44,563 bases of DNA from Pseudomonadales bacterium (lineage in GTDB: Bacteria; Pseudomonadota; Gammaproteobacteria; Pseudomonadales; JAHRWD01), in assembly GCA_016763075.1 (NCBI GenBank), contig JAESUM010000027.1:1-44563 (forward strand), given 5' to 3'. Position numbers and translations under genes: made by a program. Of the stretch, positions 1 to 8,435 are shown piece by piece. Numbering within the stretch: the stretch's first letter is position 1; each line of letters opens with the position of its first letter. Under the pieces are notes generated by a model, which did no database searches, was not told the origin of the DNA, and saw only the letters and a program-made list of their open reading frames with translations.

Positions 1-2
1 CC

Positions 3-1421
3 GCCGAGGCCGACATTAAAACCGACCTACCGCACTTCAACGCCAGGCAGCTGATGGGCGAGAACATTGATGTGTTCCACAAAGACCCTTCCCATCAACA
101 AGCCATGCTGGCGAGCCTCACGAGTACCTACGAAACCAACATTGTTGTAGGTGGCCGTACCTTCGGGCTGATTGCCAACCCCATTATTGATGGTGATGTA
201 CGTATCGGCACCGTAGTGGAGTGGAGCGATAAGACTGAAGAGCTAGCAGTAGAAGTTGAAATTGATCAACTGGTTGCATCTGCAGTCGCAGGCGATCTTT
301 CTCAGAGATTGGAGACCGCAGGAAAAGTGGGCTTCACCCTTAATTTATCAACTGGCTTGAATAAACTGATGGGGGTTTGTTCTGAAGTGATTGGCGACGT
401 GTTCTCAGTCATGACTGAGGTATCAAAAGGCTCGCTAACGCATAAAGTTGAGCGAGAGTACGAGGGTGAATTTGATGCGCTAAAACGCGCCATTAACGAT
501 ACGGTAGATAAGCTAACGGAAATCATTTCAGGGATTCGTGAATCGGCCATTACGGTTAGCGGCGGTGCTCAGGAGATTTCTCAAGGCAACACCGACTTAA
601 GCCAACGTACTGAAGAACAGGCTTCTTCTCTTGAAGAAACCGCATCTAGCATGGAAGAGATGACCAGTACGGTTAAACAAAGTGCTGAGAATGCGGTAGA
701 GGCAAATGCTTTGGCGTCACAGGCTAGAGACAGAGCGCAACGTGGTGGTGAGGTGGTTAAACATGCAGTCACGGCGATGGAAGCCATCAGCGATTCCAGT
801 AAAGAGATTGCCGATATCATCGGTGTTATTGATGAGATTGCTTTCCAAACCAACTTATTAGCGCTTAACGCAGCGGTAGAAGCAGCCAGAGCGGGTGAGC
901 AGGGTAGAGGCTTCGCGGTTGTAGCGGGCGAAGTACGAAGCTTAGCGGGCAGGTCAGCAGATGCAGCTAAAGATATTAAAGCCCTTATCCGAGACAGCGA
1001 AGCGAAGGTTGCAGAAGGAGCCGAGCTGGTTAATGAGTCTGGCAACACGCTTGAGCAAATTGTAGAAGCGGTTGAAAAAGTAAGCACTATGGTGAACGAC
1101 ATTAGCGAGGCGACTGCTGAGCAAACCAATGGAATTGCCCAGGTAAATATTGCGGTTGCACAAATGGACGAAATGACCCAACAAAACGCGGCCTTAGTTG
1201 AAGAGGCCACCGCGGCCAGTGAAGCAATGGCGGAGCAGGCGCAAGGAATGTCCAAAATGGTAAGCTTCTTCGCATTACCGGCACATGCGGCGTCAGCTGC
1301 AGCTGGCGGCGGTGCAGCGATGTCGGCACCGGTAGCTGCGCGGGGGGCACCGCAGGGAAAAGCGGCGGGTAAGTCGGATGTTTCATTCACCTCAACTGGC
1401 GATGAATGGGAGGAGTTTTAG
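3..1421 (+). CDS. Methyl-accepting chemotaxis protein, 5'-truncated by window edge
   Basis: This is the C-terminal part of a chemoreceptor feeding the CheA kinase of the adjoining cheR-cheD-cheB cluster. The frame is open from base 3 with no start in its own context, so the ATG at 54 is internal and the true start lies outside the window. Visible first is the end of a PAS-type sensor ([12 protein letters not shown], then a VVEWSD strand), then a HAMP-like linker and the coiled-coil signalling domain. The hairpin tip reads [20 protein letters not shown], followed by a [10 protein letters not shown] block. No membrane segment is seen, so a cytoplasmic or PAS-sensing receptor is likely, though the missing N-terminus leaves this open. 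The protein ends in an Ala/Gly-rich tether and EWEEF, the xWxxF pentapeptide that docks CheR; P. aeruginosa Aer2/McpB ends GWEEF. Confidence 0.95.
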   Translation, partial: AEADIKTDLPHFNARQLMGENIDVFHKDPSHQQAMLASLTSTYETNIVVGGRTFGLIANPIIDGDVRIGTVVEWSDKTEELAVEVEIDQLVASAVAGDLSQRLETAGKVGFTLNLSTGLNKLMGVCSEVIGDVFSVMTEVSKGSLTHKVEREYEGEFDALKRAINDTVDKLTEIISGIRESAITVSGGAQEISQGNTDLSQRTEEQASSLEETASSMEEMTSTVKQSAENAVEANALASQARDRAQRGGEVVKHAVTAMEAISDSSKEIADIIGVIDEIAFQTNLLALNAAVEAARAGEQGRGFAVVAGEVRSLAGRSADAAKDIKALIRDSEAKVAEGAELVNESGNTLEQIVEAVEKVSTMVNDISEATAEQTNGIAQVNIAVAQMDEMTQQNAALVEEATAASEAMAEQAQGMSKMVSFFALPAHAASAAAGGGAAMSAPVAARGAPQGKAAGKSDVSFTSTGDEWEEF

Positions 1422-1491
1422 AGTTAAACGCTTAGCTTTAACTGACTGAAATATTAATCAATAGCTCAACGGCTAAACGTACTAACTAAGC

Positions 1492-1510
1492 GCCGCACAG
1501 GAAGTGCGGC
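1492..1510 (+). other. GC-rich hairpin in the cheR leader
   Basis: A perfect 7-bp stem, GCCGCAC/GTGCGGC, with loop AGGAA lies just before the cheR ribosome binding site. No T tract follows, so it is not a classical terminator. It contains the GTG at 1504, which argues against that codon being the cheR start. It may stabilise or punctuate the mcp-cheR transcript. Confidence 0.5.
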
Positions 1511-1524
1511 CAGAGGCTGAATAC

Positions 1525-2379
1525 ATGGCAAATGCAGTTCAACCAGCGTCGATGGAGAACCGTGAGTTCCCAATGAGTGATCATAACTTCAATATGATTG
1601 CTCAGATTGCCTACCAATACACTGGGATTAAACTACCAGAACAAAAACGGCAGATGATATATAGCCGGATTGCCCGAAGGATTAGGGCCTTGAGTCTGAC
1701 TGATTTCGATCAGTACTGTGCATTGATAAGTGATTCAAATAACGCTGAGTTTAACGAATTTGTTAATTCAATCACGACTAACCTGACCTCGTTTTTTAGA
1801 GAAAATCATCACTTTGAATATCTTGAATCAACCATTATTCCCGAGTTGAAAAAATCTAACGCATCGCATCGTAAAATACGTGTGTGGTCTGCAGGTTGTT
1901 CAACCGGTGAAGAGCCATACTCCATTGCTATGACGTTACTAAAGAGCTTTGGCATGAAGTCGATGTGGGATCTTAAAATACTGGCGACTGATCTTGATTC
2001 TAACGTTGTAGAGACCGGCCGGGCAGGCATATATAAGCCAGATAGGGTTAATGATTTAGACCCGAATGTGATCAAGAAATGGTTTGAACTAAATGAAACG
2101 ACAGCTAATTACGAAATGGTAAATGAAGTTAGAAAATTGATTAGATTTAACCGGCTAAATTTACTTGATGCGTGGCCAATAAAGAATAAGTTCGATGTTA
2201 TTTTCTGCAGAAATGTTGTCATATATTTTGATAAAAAAACACAGAAAAAATTGTTTGACCGATATGCAAATCAGCTCAATGATGGTGGCTATTTGATTAT
2301 TGGACACTCAGAAAGTTTGCATAAATTGACCGACCGATTTGAATCAATAGGTAAGACTGTTTATAGAAAGATGGTTTAA
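1525..2379 (+). CDS. cheR: Chemotaxis protein methyltransferase CheR
   Basis: CheR transfers methyl groups from S-adenosylmethionine to glutamates of chemoreceptors for adaptation. The 284-residue product has the helical N-terminal CheR domain (YTGIKLPEQKRQMIYSRIAR) and the SAM-binding motif RVWSAGCSTGEEPYS, followed by the CRNVVIYFDKKTQ block typical of the family. The start is taken at ATG 1525, with AGAGG about nine bases upstream; the in-frame GTG at 1504 lies inside a hairpin and has no ribosome site. The gene sits between a receptor ending EWEEF and cheD. CheR proteins with a docking beta-subdomain use such a pentapeptide, so a dedicated receptor-CheR pair is likely. It is four bases from cheD, so the two are probably co-translated. 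Confidence 0.95.
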   Translation: MANAVQPASMENREFPMSDHNFNMIAQIAYQYTGIKLPEQKRQMIYSRIARRIRALSLTDFDQYCALISDSNNAEFNEFVNSITTNLTSFFRENHHFEYLESTIIPELKKSNASHRKIRVWSAGCSTGEEPYSIAMTLLKSFGMKSMWDLKILATDLDSNVVETGRAGIYKPDRVNDLDPNVIKKWFELNETTANYEMVNEVRKLIRFNRLNLLDAWPIKNKFDVIFCRNVVIYFDKKTQKKLFDRYANQLNDGGYLIIGHSESLHKLTDRFESIGKTVYRKMV

Positions 2380-2383
2380 TGGA

Positions 2384-3034
2384 ATGAACCAAATGAAACG
2401 AGCTGTGAGCGACAAAATTTTGCCAAAAGCCCCTAGGGGCTTTGAAGGGGTCAAGCGCTACTGGGATAAAAAAATGGACATGCCAGCGGCCAAAATTATG
2501 CCTGGCGAGTTTTATGTAAGCACCCACGGTGAAATGATTGTAACGGTATTAGGTTCGTGTATATCAACCTGTATTAGAGATCGTGAGCTAGGAATAGGCG
2601 GAATGAACCACTTTATGCTGCCTATGCAAGGTGAGCATTCAAGCGGTTGGGGTGATAACGTTGCAAATTCGGCTACCCGCTACGGTAACTGGGCAATGGA
2701 ATATTTGATCAACGCCATTATTAAACTTGGTGGGAACAAAAATAATTTTGAAGTGAAGGTGTTTGGCGGCGGAAAAGTCATAGCGAATATGAGTGATGTT
2801 GGCCTTAAAAATATCTCTTTTGTTCGAGAGTATCTGAAGGCGGAATTATTAATGGTTTCCGCGACAGATGTGGGTGGTGTTCACCCAAGGAAAGTTCTGT
2901 ATTTTCCCGATACTGGGAAGGTGAAAATTAGACGCCTTATTCATGTTGATAACGATACTATTAACCAACGTGAAGACCGCTACCGCAGAGATTTGGATAC
3001 TGCTCCTGCTGAGGGATCTATCGAGCTATTTTGA
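2384..3034 (+). CDS. cheD: Chemoreceptor glutamine deamidase CheD
   Basis: CheD deamidates receptor glutamines to glutamates, creating methylation sites, and in some bacteria interacts with other Che proteins. The 216-residue product shows the family signature: catalytic Cys59 in VLGSCIST and His76 in GGMNHFMLP, followed by the conserved KVFGGGKVI and GGVHPRKVLYFPDTGKV blocks. It has about 30 extra N-terminal residues before the core; an internal ATG at 2393 is an alternative start. It lies directly after cheR and before cheB, the order of the P. aeruginosa Che2 cluster. No transfer signs or missing catalytic residues are seen. Confidence 0.95.
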   Translation: MNQMKRAVSDKILPKAPRGFEGVKRYWDKKMDMPAAKIMPGEFYVSTHGEMIVTVLGSCISTCIRDRELGIGGMNHFMLPMQGEHSSGWGDNVANSATRYGNWAMEYLINAIIKLGGNKNNFEVKVFGGGKVIANMSDVGLKNISFVREYLKAELLMVSATDVGGVHPRKVLYFPDTGKVKIRRLIHVDNDTINQREDRYRRDLDTAPAEGSIELF

Positions 3035-3094
3035 CGTAGCTATGCAAATAAACGGGCATTCGCTTTAGATGAAAGCCAACTAAGGAATAATTTG

Positions 3095-4156
3095 ATGATT
3101 TCAGTGTTTATCGTTGACGATTCTGCTTTGATCAGAGCTTTGCTCACCGAAATTTTGAGCAAAGAAGAGGATATTGAGGTGGTTGGTACTGCGCCTGACC
3201 CACTGGTGGCAAGAGACCTCATCAAACATACTAATCCTGATGTACTAACCTTAGATATAGAAATGCCGCGTATGGACGGTATTTCATTTTTAAAAAATCT
3301 AATGCGTTTGCGCCCTATGCCAGTGGTGATGATTTCTACCCTTACTGAGAAAGGAGCACCCGCAACATTAGAAGCACTTGCCCTCGGTGCCGTCGATTTT
3401 GTAGGGAAGCCAAAATCGGATATGAGCAACAGTATGGAGTTGTTTTCAGAAGAGATTGTAGAGAAAGTGAGAGCAGCTTCTAAGGCAAACGTTAGAGCGC
3501 TTGAAAACGTACCGAGGGCTACAAGTTCTGCGGATGTTGCTAAACCGGCTATACAAAAGGGTCTTATCGCGAAATCCGGTTACGTGATTGCTATAGGCGC
3601 ATCGACCGGCGGTACAGAAGCGATAAAAACAGTGTTGTCAGATATGCCAGAGAACAGCCCGCCCATTGTATTGGCGCAACATATACCTGCCAATTTTAGT
3701 AAGTCATATGCCCAAAGATTAAACGATAATTCGGCGTTGCACGCGTGTGAAGCCGAGCATCAACAGCCCCTTTTGTCTGGCTGGGCATACCTGGCACCGG
3801 GTGATTTTCATCTTAGGATACAAAAATCCCACGACGGTTATATATGTATGCTGGATCAAAAAGAGAAGGAATCTCGGCACCGGCCTTCTGTAGATGCGAT
3901 GTTTAATTCAGTCGCTGAACTGGGTAAAGGCCACGCGGTTGCAGCTTTGTTAACCGGTATGGGAACGGATGGGGCAAAAGGATTGTTGGCCATCAAACGC
4001 GCAGGTTGTTTGACTTTAGTTCAAGATGAGGCGTCTTCTGTTGTGTGGGGAATGCCGGGCTCAGCGGTTAAACTTGATGCTCATACAGAGATTATCTCTT
4101 TACACAAAATAGCCAAAAAAATTGTGGCTAACAGTATGTTTGCAAAGAAAATATAG
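3095..4156 (+). CDS. cheB: Protein-glutamate methylesterase/deamidase CheB (F7-like cluster)
   Basis: CheB removes methyl groups from receptors when phosphorylated by CheA. The N-terminal receiver domain (about residues 1-120) has the acidic pair DD8-9, phospho-acceptor Asp54 in LTLDIEMPRMDG and Lys in FVGKPK. The C-terminal methylesterase domain shows the Ser motif GASTGGTEA, the His in AQHIPANFS and the Asp in MGTDGAKGL. ATG 3095 is preferred over TTG 3092 because AAGGA lies eight bases upstream. This is one of two cheB genes in the window; the other (22280-23329) belongs to the motility pathway. A linker of about 50 residues separates the two domains. Confidence 0.96.
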   Translation: MISVFIVDDSALIRALLTEILSKEEDIEVVGTAPDPLVARDLIKHTNPDVLTLDIEMPRMDGISFLKNLMRLRPMPVVMISTLTEKGAPATLEALALGAVDFVGKPKSDMSNSMELFSEEIVEKVRAASKANVRALENVPRATSSADVAKPAIQKGLIAKSGYVIAIGASTGGTEAIKTVLSDMPENSPPIVLAQHIPANFSKSYAQRLNDNSALHACEAEHQQPLLSGWAYLAPGDFHLRIQKSHDGYICMLDQKEKESRHRPSVDAMFNSVAELGKGHAVAALLTGMGTDGAKGLLAIKRAGCLTLVQDEASSVVWGMPGSAVKLDAHTEIISLHKIAKKIVANSMFAKKI

Positions 4157-4220
4157 ATGTGGCCTTTTTTAAACTATAATTTATTCAGGACATTGAATTC
4201 ACAATTTTGGAAACGATAAA

Positions 4221-4520
4221 ATGATTAATACCAAGTCTTCAAGCGATGGTAAGGAATTAGTAATTGATATTGATGGACGGTTTGATTTTAGTGTTCATCA
4301 GCAGTTTCGTGATTCATATGAAAATGAGAAAGGAATCGAGCGTTTTTGTCTTGATATGAAAAATACCACTTACCTAGACAGCTCAGCGCTTGGCATGTTG
4401 TTGCTCATGCGAGATTTCGGTGGTGGCGAAAAGTCGGTTATTCGTATCGTTAACTGCAACGAAGACGTAAAAAATATTTTAATGGTCTCTAGTTTCGATC
4501 AGCTGTTTTCGATTTCCTAA
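4221..4520 (+). CDS. STAS-domain protein (anti-sigma factor antagonist-like)
   Basis: This 99-residue single-domain protein has the STAS fold pattern. DIDGRFDFSVHQQF is the first strand and helix, and YLDSSALGMLLLMRD carries the Ser that is phosphorylated in SpoIIAA-type antagonists. It is the last gene before a strong terminator and follows cheB by 64 bases, so it is probably co-transcribed with the receptor/cheR/cheD/cheB set. No partner serine kinase or phosphatase is visible in the window. Its target is unknown; a switch linking the sensory cluster to gene expression or second-messenger output is only a guess. The family call is firm, the function is not. Confidence 0.88.
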   Translation: MINTKSSSDGKELVIDIDGRFDFSVHQQFRDSYENEKGIERFCLDMKNTTYLDSSALGMLLLMRDFGGGEKSVIRIVNCNEDVKNILMVSSFDQLFSIS

Positions 4521-4568
4521 GTATTCGATTGACAGATACACAGTAATTAGCTGATACAAGCTAGTTGA

Positions 4569-4592
4569 AAAAGGCGGCCTTGGCCGCCTTTT
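4569..4592 (+). terminator. Rho-independent terminator after the STAS gene
   Basis: A perfect 10-bp stem, AAAAGGCGGC/GCCGCCTTTT, with loop CTTG ends in a T run. It closes the receptor-cheR-cheD-cheB-STAS unit. A 62-codon frame over this site (4565-4753) is therefore not a gene. Confidence 0.9.
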
Positions 4593-4818
4593 GGCTTTCT
4601 TTGTTATGCGGCGCGTCTTTTGTACTTGGCTGGCGTATATCCGGTATAGGCCTTTGGGTATTCGCCTCATTCAGCACACCCGCCGCTATTCATGCAGCTG
4701 ATAACACACTTGCTTCGCCGCCGATACTAGCACTTCTATTAGGCCGCTGTTAACGAGCGCTCTTGCAACGCCTGGCCTTTCAACGAATACCTGATTCATT
4801 AAAGCCTAAGCCAGATCT

Positions 4819-4834
4819 TGGCCGTGATATTGCA
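4819..4834 (+). promoter_or_regulatory. Sigma-54 promoter for fliK
   Basis: TGGCCGTGATATTGCA matches TGGCAC-N5-TTGCA, with the invariant GG at 4820-4821 and GC at 4832-4833 in the exact -24/-12 spacing. The predicted transcription start near 4844 leaves a leader of about 60 bases before the fliK ATG at 4906. It also makes the upstream in-frame ATG at 4852 an unlikely start. Confidence 0.75.
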
Positions 4835-4905
4835 ATGCATACACCAAGTGCATGTTTTCAATATGTGGTTTTCCTATCTTGGCTCTCAAAAATGAGGCGG
4901 ATTTA

Positions 4906-6291
4906 ATGAATACGGTATCCATTTCACCTTCGAAACCAGATCCCTTAAATGCGTTTTCTGATACTAAGGGTGTATCGGCCAACAGTGCTAAAAATGCAGA
5001 TAATGCGGGGGCTGTAGAGAAAACCTCTAAGTTTTATGATGAGTTTGAAAAGCATTCGGCTGAAAAAACCAAACATGCTGACTCTGATCAACCGGCAAAT
5101 TCAGATGATTCGCACGTTACCAAAGGTGAAGGGCAGGGCGCATTAGCTCTCACAGAATCCGGAAAAGAGTTACCGGAGGAAGGTGAAATATTGCCGCTTG
5201 GCGTGCTCCTTAGCATTGAAGCTGAGCAATCCAAGAATTCAGCAAAGCCAAGCAAAACCGCGGATGAAGCCATTGCTGCGTTGGCGCTTGCTGTAGGTCA
5301 AATAGGCGATAAAACTAAGGCAGTAGGCCAAAAGCAGTCTGCACCTATAAAAATACCCGGCTCCGAAGCTTTACCGGTAAACCCTTTTACCGATGTTAAC
5401 GCACCCAAAAATAGTACCGGCAAAGGGATTCCAGCGGGCGGTTTTGTGCCGGTAGGGCTTGAAAGCGCACCGGCGGTTACTATCGCTAATCCAGTTGCCA
5501 CCACTAATCCAGTTGCCACCACTAATCCGGTTGCTATTGCTAACTCAGTTGCGCTGAACAAATTCAATACTGAACAAGTGGCTACCGGCTCTACATTTGA
5601 AGCTGATTTATTGAAGGCTGCGTCGGGTAAGACTACGGATGTGAGCAATACAACTAAACCAGCAGTGGGGTTAATGGAGTCTTTGATGGCTGCGGCTACT
5701 GGGCGCTCGGAGGGTGATTTACCCGAGTCATCAATTACCGGTATTAATAAGTCGTCGGGCATTGCCGGTTTGGGTAGCTCGCTACTTACGCCGGGCATTA
5801 ATGCAGTAGCCAAAGCAGATGCTGCAGTACCCACCATACCCTTGGCCAGTGGCGCACCTTTTGGAACTCAAGGTTGGAGCAACGCGGTGGCTAACCGCGT
5901 AATGTGGTTAACCGATAACCGCATGATGAGCGCTGAGCTGAGGCTTGATCCGCCTGACCTTGGCCCACTGCAAGTGAAAATCTCGATTACTGACGGGCAG
6001 GCTCAGGTTTCTTTTGTGTCTCAAAGCAGTGATGTGCGAAGCGCTATTGACCAATCTATTGCGAAACTACGAGAGCTGTTTGAAGAGCGTGACGTAGAGC
6101 TTGTGAATGTGGATGTTTCTGATAACGCTGCCAGTGATGATTCGGCTGAGGAGCCACTGGCTGAGGCAGGCGCGACTGGGGCAGAAGTAGTGACGACTGA
6201 TGTATCTTCCGATAACGAAGGTATTGATGCTTTGGCACTGAGTGGCGGTAATAGCACCCAAACAAGCGGTTTAGTCGACTTTTACGCCTGA
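4906..6291 (+). CDS. fliK: Flagellar hook-length control protein FliK
   Basis: FliK measures hook length and switches export specificity through FlhB. The product is 461 residues: a long low-complexity Ala/Ser/Thr-rich N-terminal ruler region, then the conserved C-terminal domain around residues 340-420, with LRLDPPDLGPLQVKISI and the following helix QSIAKLRELFEERDVEL. ATG 4906 is chosen because GAGG precedes it at good spacing and a sigma-54 promoter lies just upstream. An 18-base repeat encodes NPVATT units inside the ruler. The ruler diverges quickly between species, so assignment rests on the C-terminal domain and on its place ahead of fliLMNOPQR. Confidence 0.92.
   Translation: MNTVSISPSKPDPLNAFSDTKGVSANSAKNADNAGAVEKTSKFYDEFEKHSAEKTKHADSDQPANSDDSHVTKGEGQGALALTESGKELPEEGEILPLGVLLSIEAEQSKNSAKPSKTADEAIAALALAVGQIGDKTKAVGQKQSAPIKIPGSEALPVNPFTDVNAPKNSTGKGIPAGGFVPVGLESAPAVTIANPVATTNPVATTNPVAIANSVALNKFNTEQVATGSTFEADLLKAASGKTTDVSNTTKPAVGLMESLMAAATGRSEGDLPESSITGINKSSGIAGLGSSLLTPGINAVAKADAAVPTIPLASGAPFGTQGWSNAVANRVMWLTDNRMMSAELRLDPPDLGPLQVKISITDGQAQVSFVSQSSDVRSAIDQSIAKLRELFEERDVELVNVDVSDNAASDDSAEEPLAEAGATGAEVVTTDVSSDNEGIDALALSGGNSTQTSGLVDFYA
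5488..5541 (+). repeat. 18-bp tandem repeat inside fliK
   Basis: Three copies of an 18-base unit (AATCCAGTTGCCACCACT; the third imperfect) encode NPVATT, NPVATT, NPVAIA in the ruler region. Length change by unit would stay in frame and could alter ruler length. Confidence 0.85.
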
Positions 6292-6335
6292 CGTATTCTT
6301 ATAGTTTGATTAAGCAAAGCTTCAGCGTTACTAAT

Positions 6336-6363
6336 GCTGAGGCTGAGGCTGAGGCTGAGGCTG
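6336..6363 (+). repeat. GCTGAG hexamer repeat
   Basis: Four perfect GCTGAG units plus GCTG follow one another after the fliK stop codon. The tract is noncoding as far as can be seen. It overlaps the right arm of a small hairpin. Confidence 0.85.
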
Positions 6364-6851
6364 CGGATTTGAGTTGAGAACAGCTTAATTGCGGGCTTCC
6401 GCTAATTACCCCGTGTAGTCACCCCCCCATTTGTCCGTATTACGTTTGGAAGATTCACAGCATAACGGTTGTCAGTTCTGATGCCGCACATAAACGCCTA
6501 GGGCTTTTAGCCCAGTGGCCAGTGTTATCACCATCTATATCACCATCCAAATAGTCATCCAAATGACCGCCTTTATTCCCACGGTTGAATACATACTTGA
6601 ATGCTAATACAACAGGGTAGTGCTGTGTGATGTATCGCGTTATGGCTGAGCTCAAGCGCCGCTCGGCGGGTTTATAAGCAGCGAGCTAAACTTGGTGACG
6701 GTTTTCTGTCGGATATCTGAGGTTTAGCTACACTCTTTAGGCGTCAAGTAATTGTTAATACTCCCATTGTGTTTGGCGATTTACTGGCGGTTTTTGTTTT
6801 GCTACCTGTTAAGGTATTGAAACATAAGGATAAAAAATTTAAAAATCTAGC

Positions 6852-6867
6852 TGGCATACCCTTTGCT
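6852..6867 (+). promoter_or_regulatory. Sigma-54 promoter for the fliL operon
   Basis: TGGCATACCCTTTGCT matches TGGCAC-N5-TTGCW at all but one position. GG (6853-6854) and GC (6865-6866) have exact -24/-12 spacing. It lies 35 bases before fliL and probably drives fliLMNOPQR-flhB. Sigma-54/FleQ control of this operon is known in Pseudomonas. Confidence 0.85.
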
Positions 6868-6901
6868 TGCTTAGATGTAACCCTATCTTAGGAACAAAAT
6901 A

Positions 6902-7402
6902 ATGGCAGATGATCAAAAAGAAGACAACGCACAGGCCGGTAGCGGGAAATCGAAACTACTTGTAATTATTTTAGTGGTGGTTGTCTTATTGGGCGGCGCA
7001 GGGGCTGCGGCATTTTTTCTGTTAGCATCGCCTCCGCCTGCTGGTGCTGAAGGAGAAGAACCAGTCGAAGAAGTGGTGATTAAAGCACCTGCTAAATATG
7101 TGAAAATGAAGCCTATTACGGTTAATTTCACCGTCAACAAAAAACAGCGTTTTGTACAAATTTCACCTTCGTTGATGTCTCGTGATGGCGAAATGATTAC
7201 GGCTATTGAGCAGAACATTCCGCTGATCCAAAACAGCTTGTTGATACTCTTTGCAGCGCAAGATTTTGCAGAGCTTAAAACCCGTGAAGGCCAAGTTAAG
7301 TTAAGAGAAAAAGCCCTAACAGAAGTGCAGCAAGTCATGCGCGACGAAATTGGCCAAGATGCGGTAGAGCGTGTGTTATTCACCGGCTTTATCATTCAGT
7401 AA
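6902..7402 (+). CDS. fliL: Flagellar basal body-associated protein FliL
   Basis: FliL is an inner-membrane protein that rings the stator units and supports torque and stator activation. The 166-residue product has a short cytoplasmic N-terminus, one membrane helix (about residues 19-42, Val/Leu/Ala-rich), a Pro/Glu linker and a periplasmic domain with the family's YVKMKPITVNF strand and a C-terminal VERVLFTGFIIQ. AGGA lies about nine bases before the ATG. It is first in an eight-gene unit, 41 bases before fliM. Confidence 0.95.
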   Translation: MADDQKEDNAQAGSGKSKLLVIILVVVVLLGGAGAAAFFLLASPPPAGAEGEEPVEEVVIKAPAKYVKMKPITVNFTVNKKQRFVQISPSLMSRDGEMITAIEQNIPLIQNSLLILFAAQDFAELKTREGQVKLREKALTEVQQVMRDEIGQDAVERVLFTGFIIQ

Positions 7403-7443
7403 TTTTTATAAATAAGTAATACCGCAGCTCGGAAGCTGGCTAT

Positions 7444-8415
7444 ATGGTTCAGGATATTCTTTCGCAAGACGAGATCGATGCGTTACTTCATGGCGTAGAT
7501 GATCGTGTGGTTGAACGCGAGGAGCCGCTCGCTGATGGAGAAGCGGCCAATTACGACTTAACCAGCCAAGACCGGATAGTCCGGGGTCGCATGCCGACCC
7601 TGGAAATGGTCAATGCACGTTTTGCACGGTATACCCGAATCAGCCTGTTTAACCTGTTGCGTAAAAACGCCGACGTTCAAGTTGGCGGTTTGCAGGTTAT
7701 GAAGTTTGGTGAGTACGTTCATACCATGTACGTGCCCACCAGCCTCAACATGGTTAAAGTACGGCCACTGCGGGGAACCGCTTTATTCGTATTGGATGCC
7801 AAATTAGTATTTAAATTGGTGGACAATTTTTTTGGCGGCGAAGGCCGGCATGCAAAAATTGAGGGTCGTGAATTCACACCCACTGAAAACCGAATTGTAC
7901 AAATGATGTTGGAACAAGCTTTTATCGATATGAAAGAAGCTTGGAAAACCGTGATGGATGTTGATTTCGATTACATCAGTTCAGAAGTAAATCCATCGAT
8001 GGCGAATATCGTTAGCCCAAGTGAAGTGGTGGTGATTAATACCTTTCATATTGAGCTAGATGGCGGTGGCGGCGAGCTGCATTTAACCATGCCATACTCA
8101 ATGCTAGAGCCTATTAAAGAGATGTTAGATGCAGGTCTGCAGTCTGATGTCGATGAAAAAGATGATCGCTGGGGTACCGTGCTGCGAAAAGATATCATGT
8201 CGGCAAACATCAATTTAAACGCGAACGTGATTGAAAAAAGGATCACTTTAAGAGATATCGCAGACCTTAAAGAAGGCGATATTTTACCGGTAGAAATGCC
8301 GGAACAAATCGTTTTGAAAGCCAATGGTGTACCGGTTTTTGATACCCAACTTGGTGTATCGAATGGACATCTGGCGTTAAAAATAATCGATTCAATTGCG
8401 ACAGAAGACGTATAA
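7444..8415 (+). CDS. fliM: Flagellar motor switch protein FliM
   Basis: FliM forms the middle of the C-ring and reverses the motor when phosphorylated CheY binds its N-terminus. That docking peptide is plain here at residues 5-17 (ILSQDEIDALLHG), close to the E. coli sequence. The middle CheC-like domain (about 50-230) contains the GGEGR segment, and the C-terminal SpoA domain is about 250-320. The 323-residue length is normal. GGAAG precedes the ATG by eight bases. The docking motif recurs in CheZ, CheA and the vWA protein of this window. Confidence 0.98.
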   Translation: MVQDILSQDEIDALLHGVDDRVVEREEPLADGEAANYDLTSQDRIVRGRMPTLEMVNARFARYTRISLFNLLRKNADVQVGGLQVMKFGEYVHTMYVPTSLNMVKVRPLRGTALFVLDAKLVFKLVDNFFGGEGRHAKIEGREFTPTENRIVQMMLEQAFIDMKEAWKTVMDVDFDYISSEVNPSMANIVSPSEVVVINTFHIELDGGGGELHLTMPYSMLEPIKEMLDAGLQSDVDEKDDRWGTVLRKDIMSANINLNANVIEKRITLRDIADLKEGDILPVEMPEQIVLKANGVPVFDTQLGVSNGHLALKIIDSIATEDV

Positions 8416-8435
8416 GTTTTGAAGGAGATAATAAA

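Larger units (their letters stand above)
6292..6901 (+). other. 610-bp gap between fliK and fliL, no supported gene
   Basis: No convincing gene is seen. The gap contains a small hairpin (6322-6340: 8-bp stem with one G-T pair, loop ACT) after fliK, a GCTGAG hexamer repeat (6336-6363), some short stems, and the sigma-54 promoter of fliL near its end. A minus-strand frame of 66 codons (6455-6655) has no family signature or ribosome site. The gap separates fliK from the fliL operon, which therefore has its own promoter. Confidence 0.6.

Noticed and set aside
581-1390. Long minus-strand frame (269 codons) opposite the chemoreceptor gene
   Set aside because: It is the antisense shadow of the Ala/Ser-rich signalling domain; composition is Ser/Ala only, with no domain.
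4565-4753. 62-codon plus-strand frame with a hydrophobic start
   Set aside because: Its first codons are the terminator stem of the STAS operon, it begins with TTG, and it has no ribosome site.
6455-6655. 66-codon minus-strand frame with a DGDIDGDN stretch resembling calcium-binding repeats
   Set aside because: Too short, one Asp-rich stretch only, no ribosome site or family; likely chance from ATC-rich DNA on the other strand.
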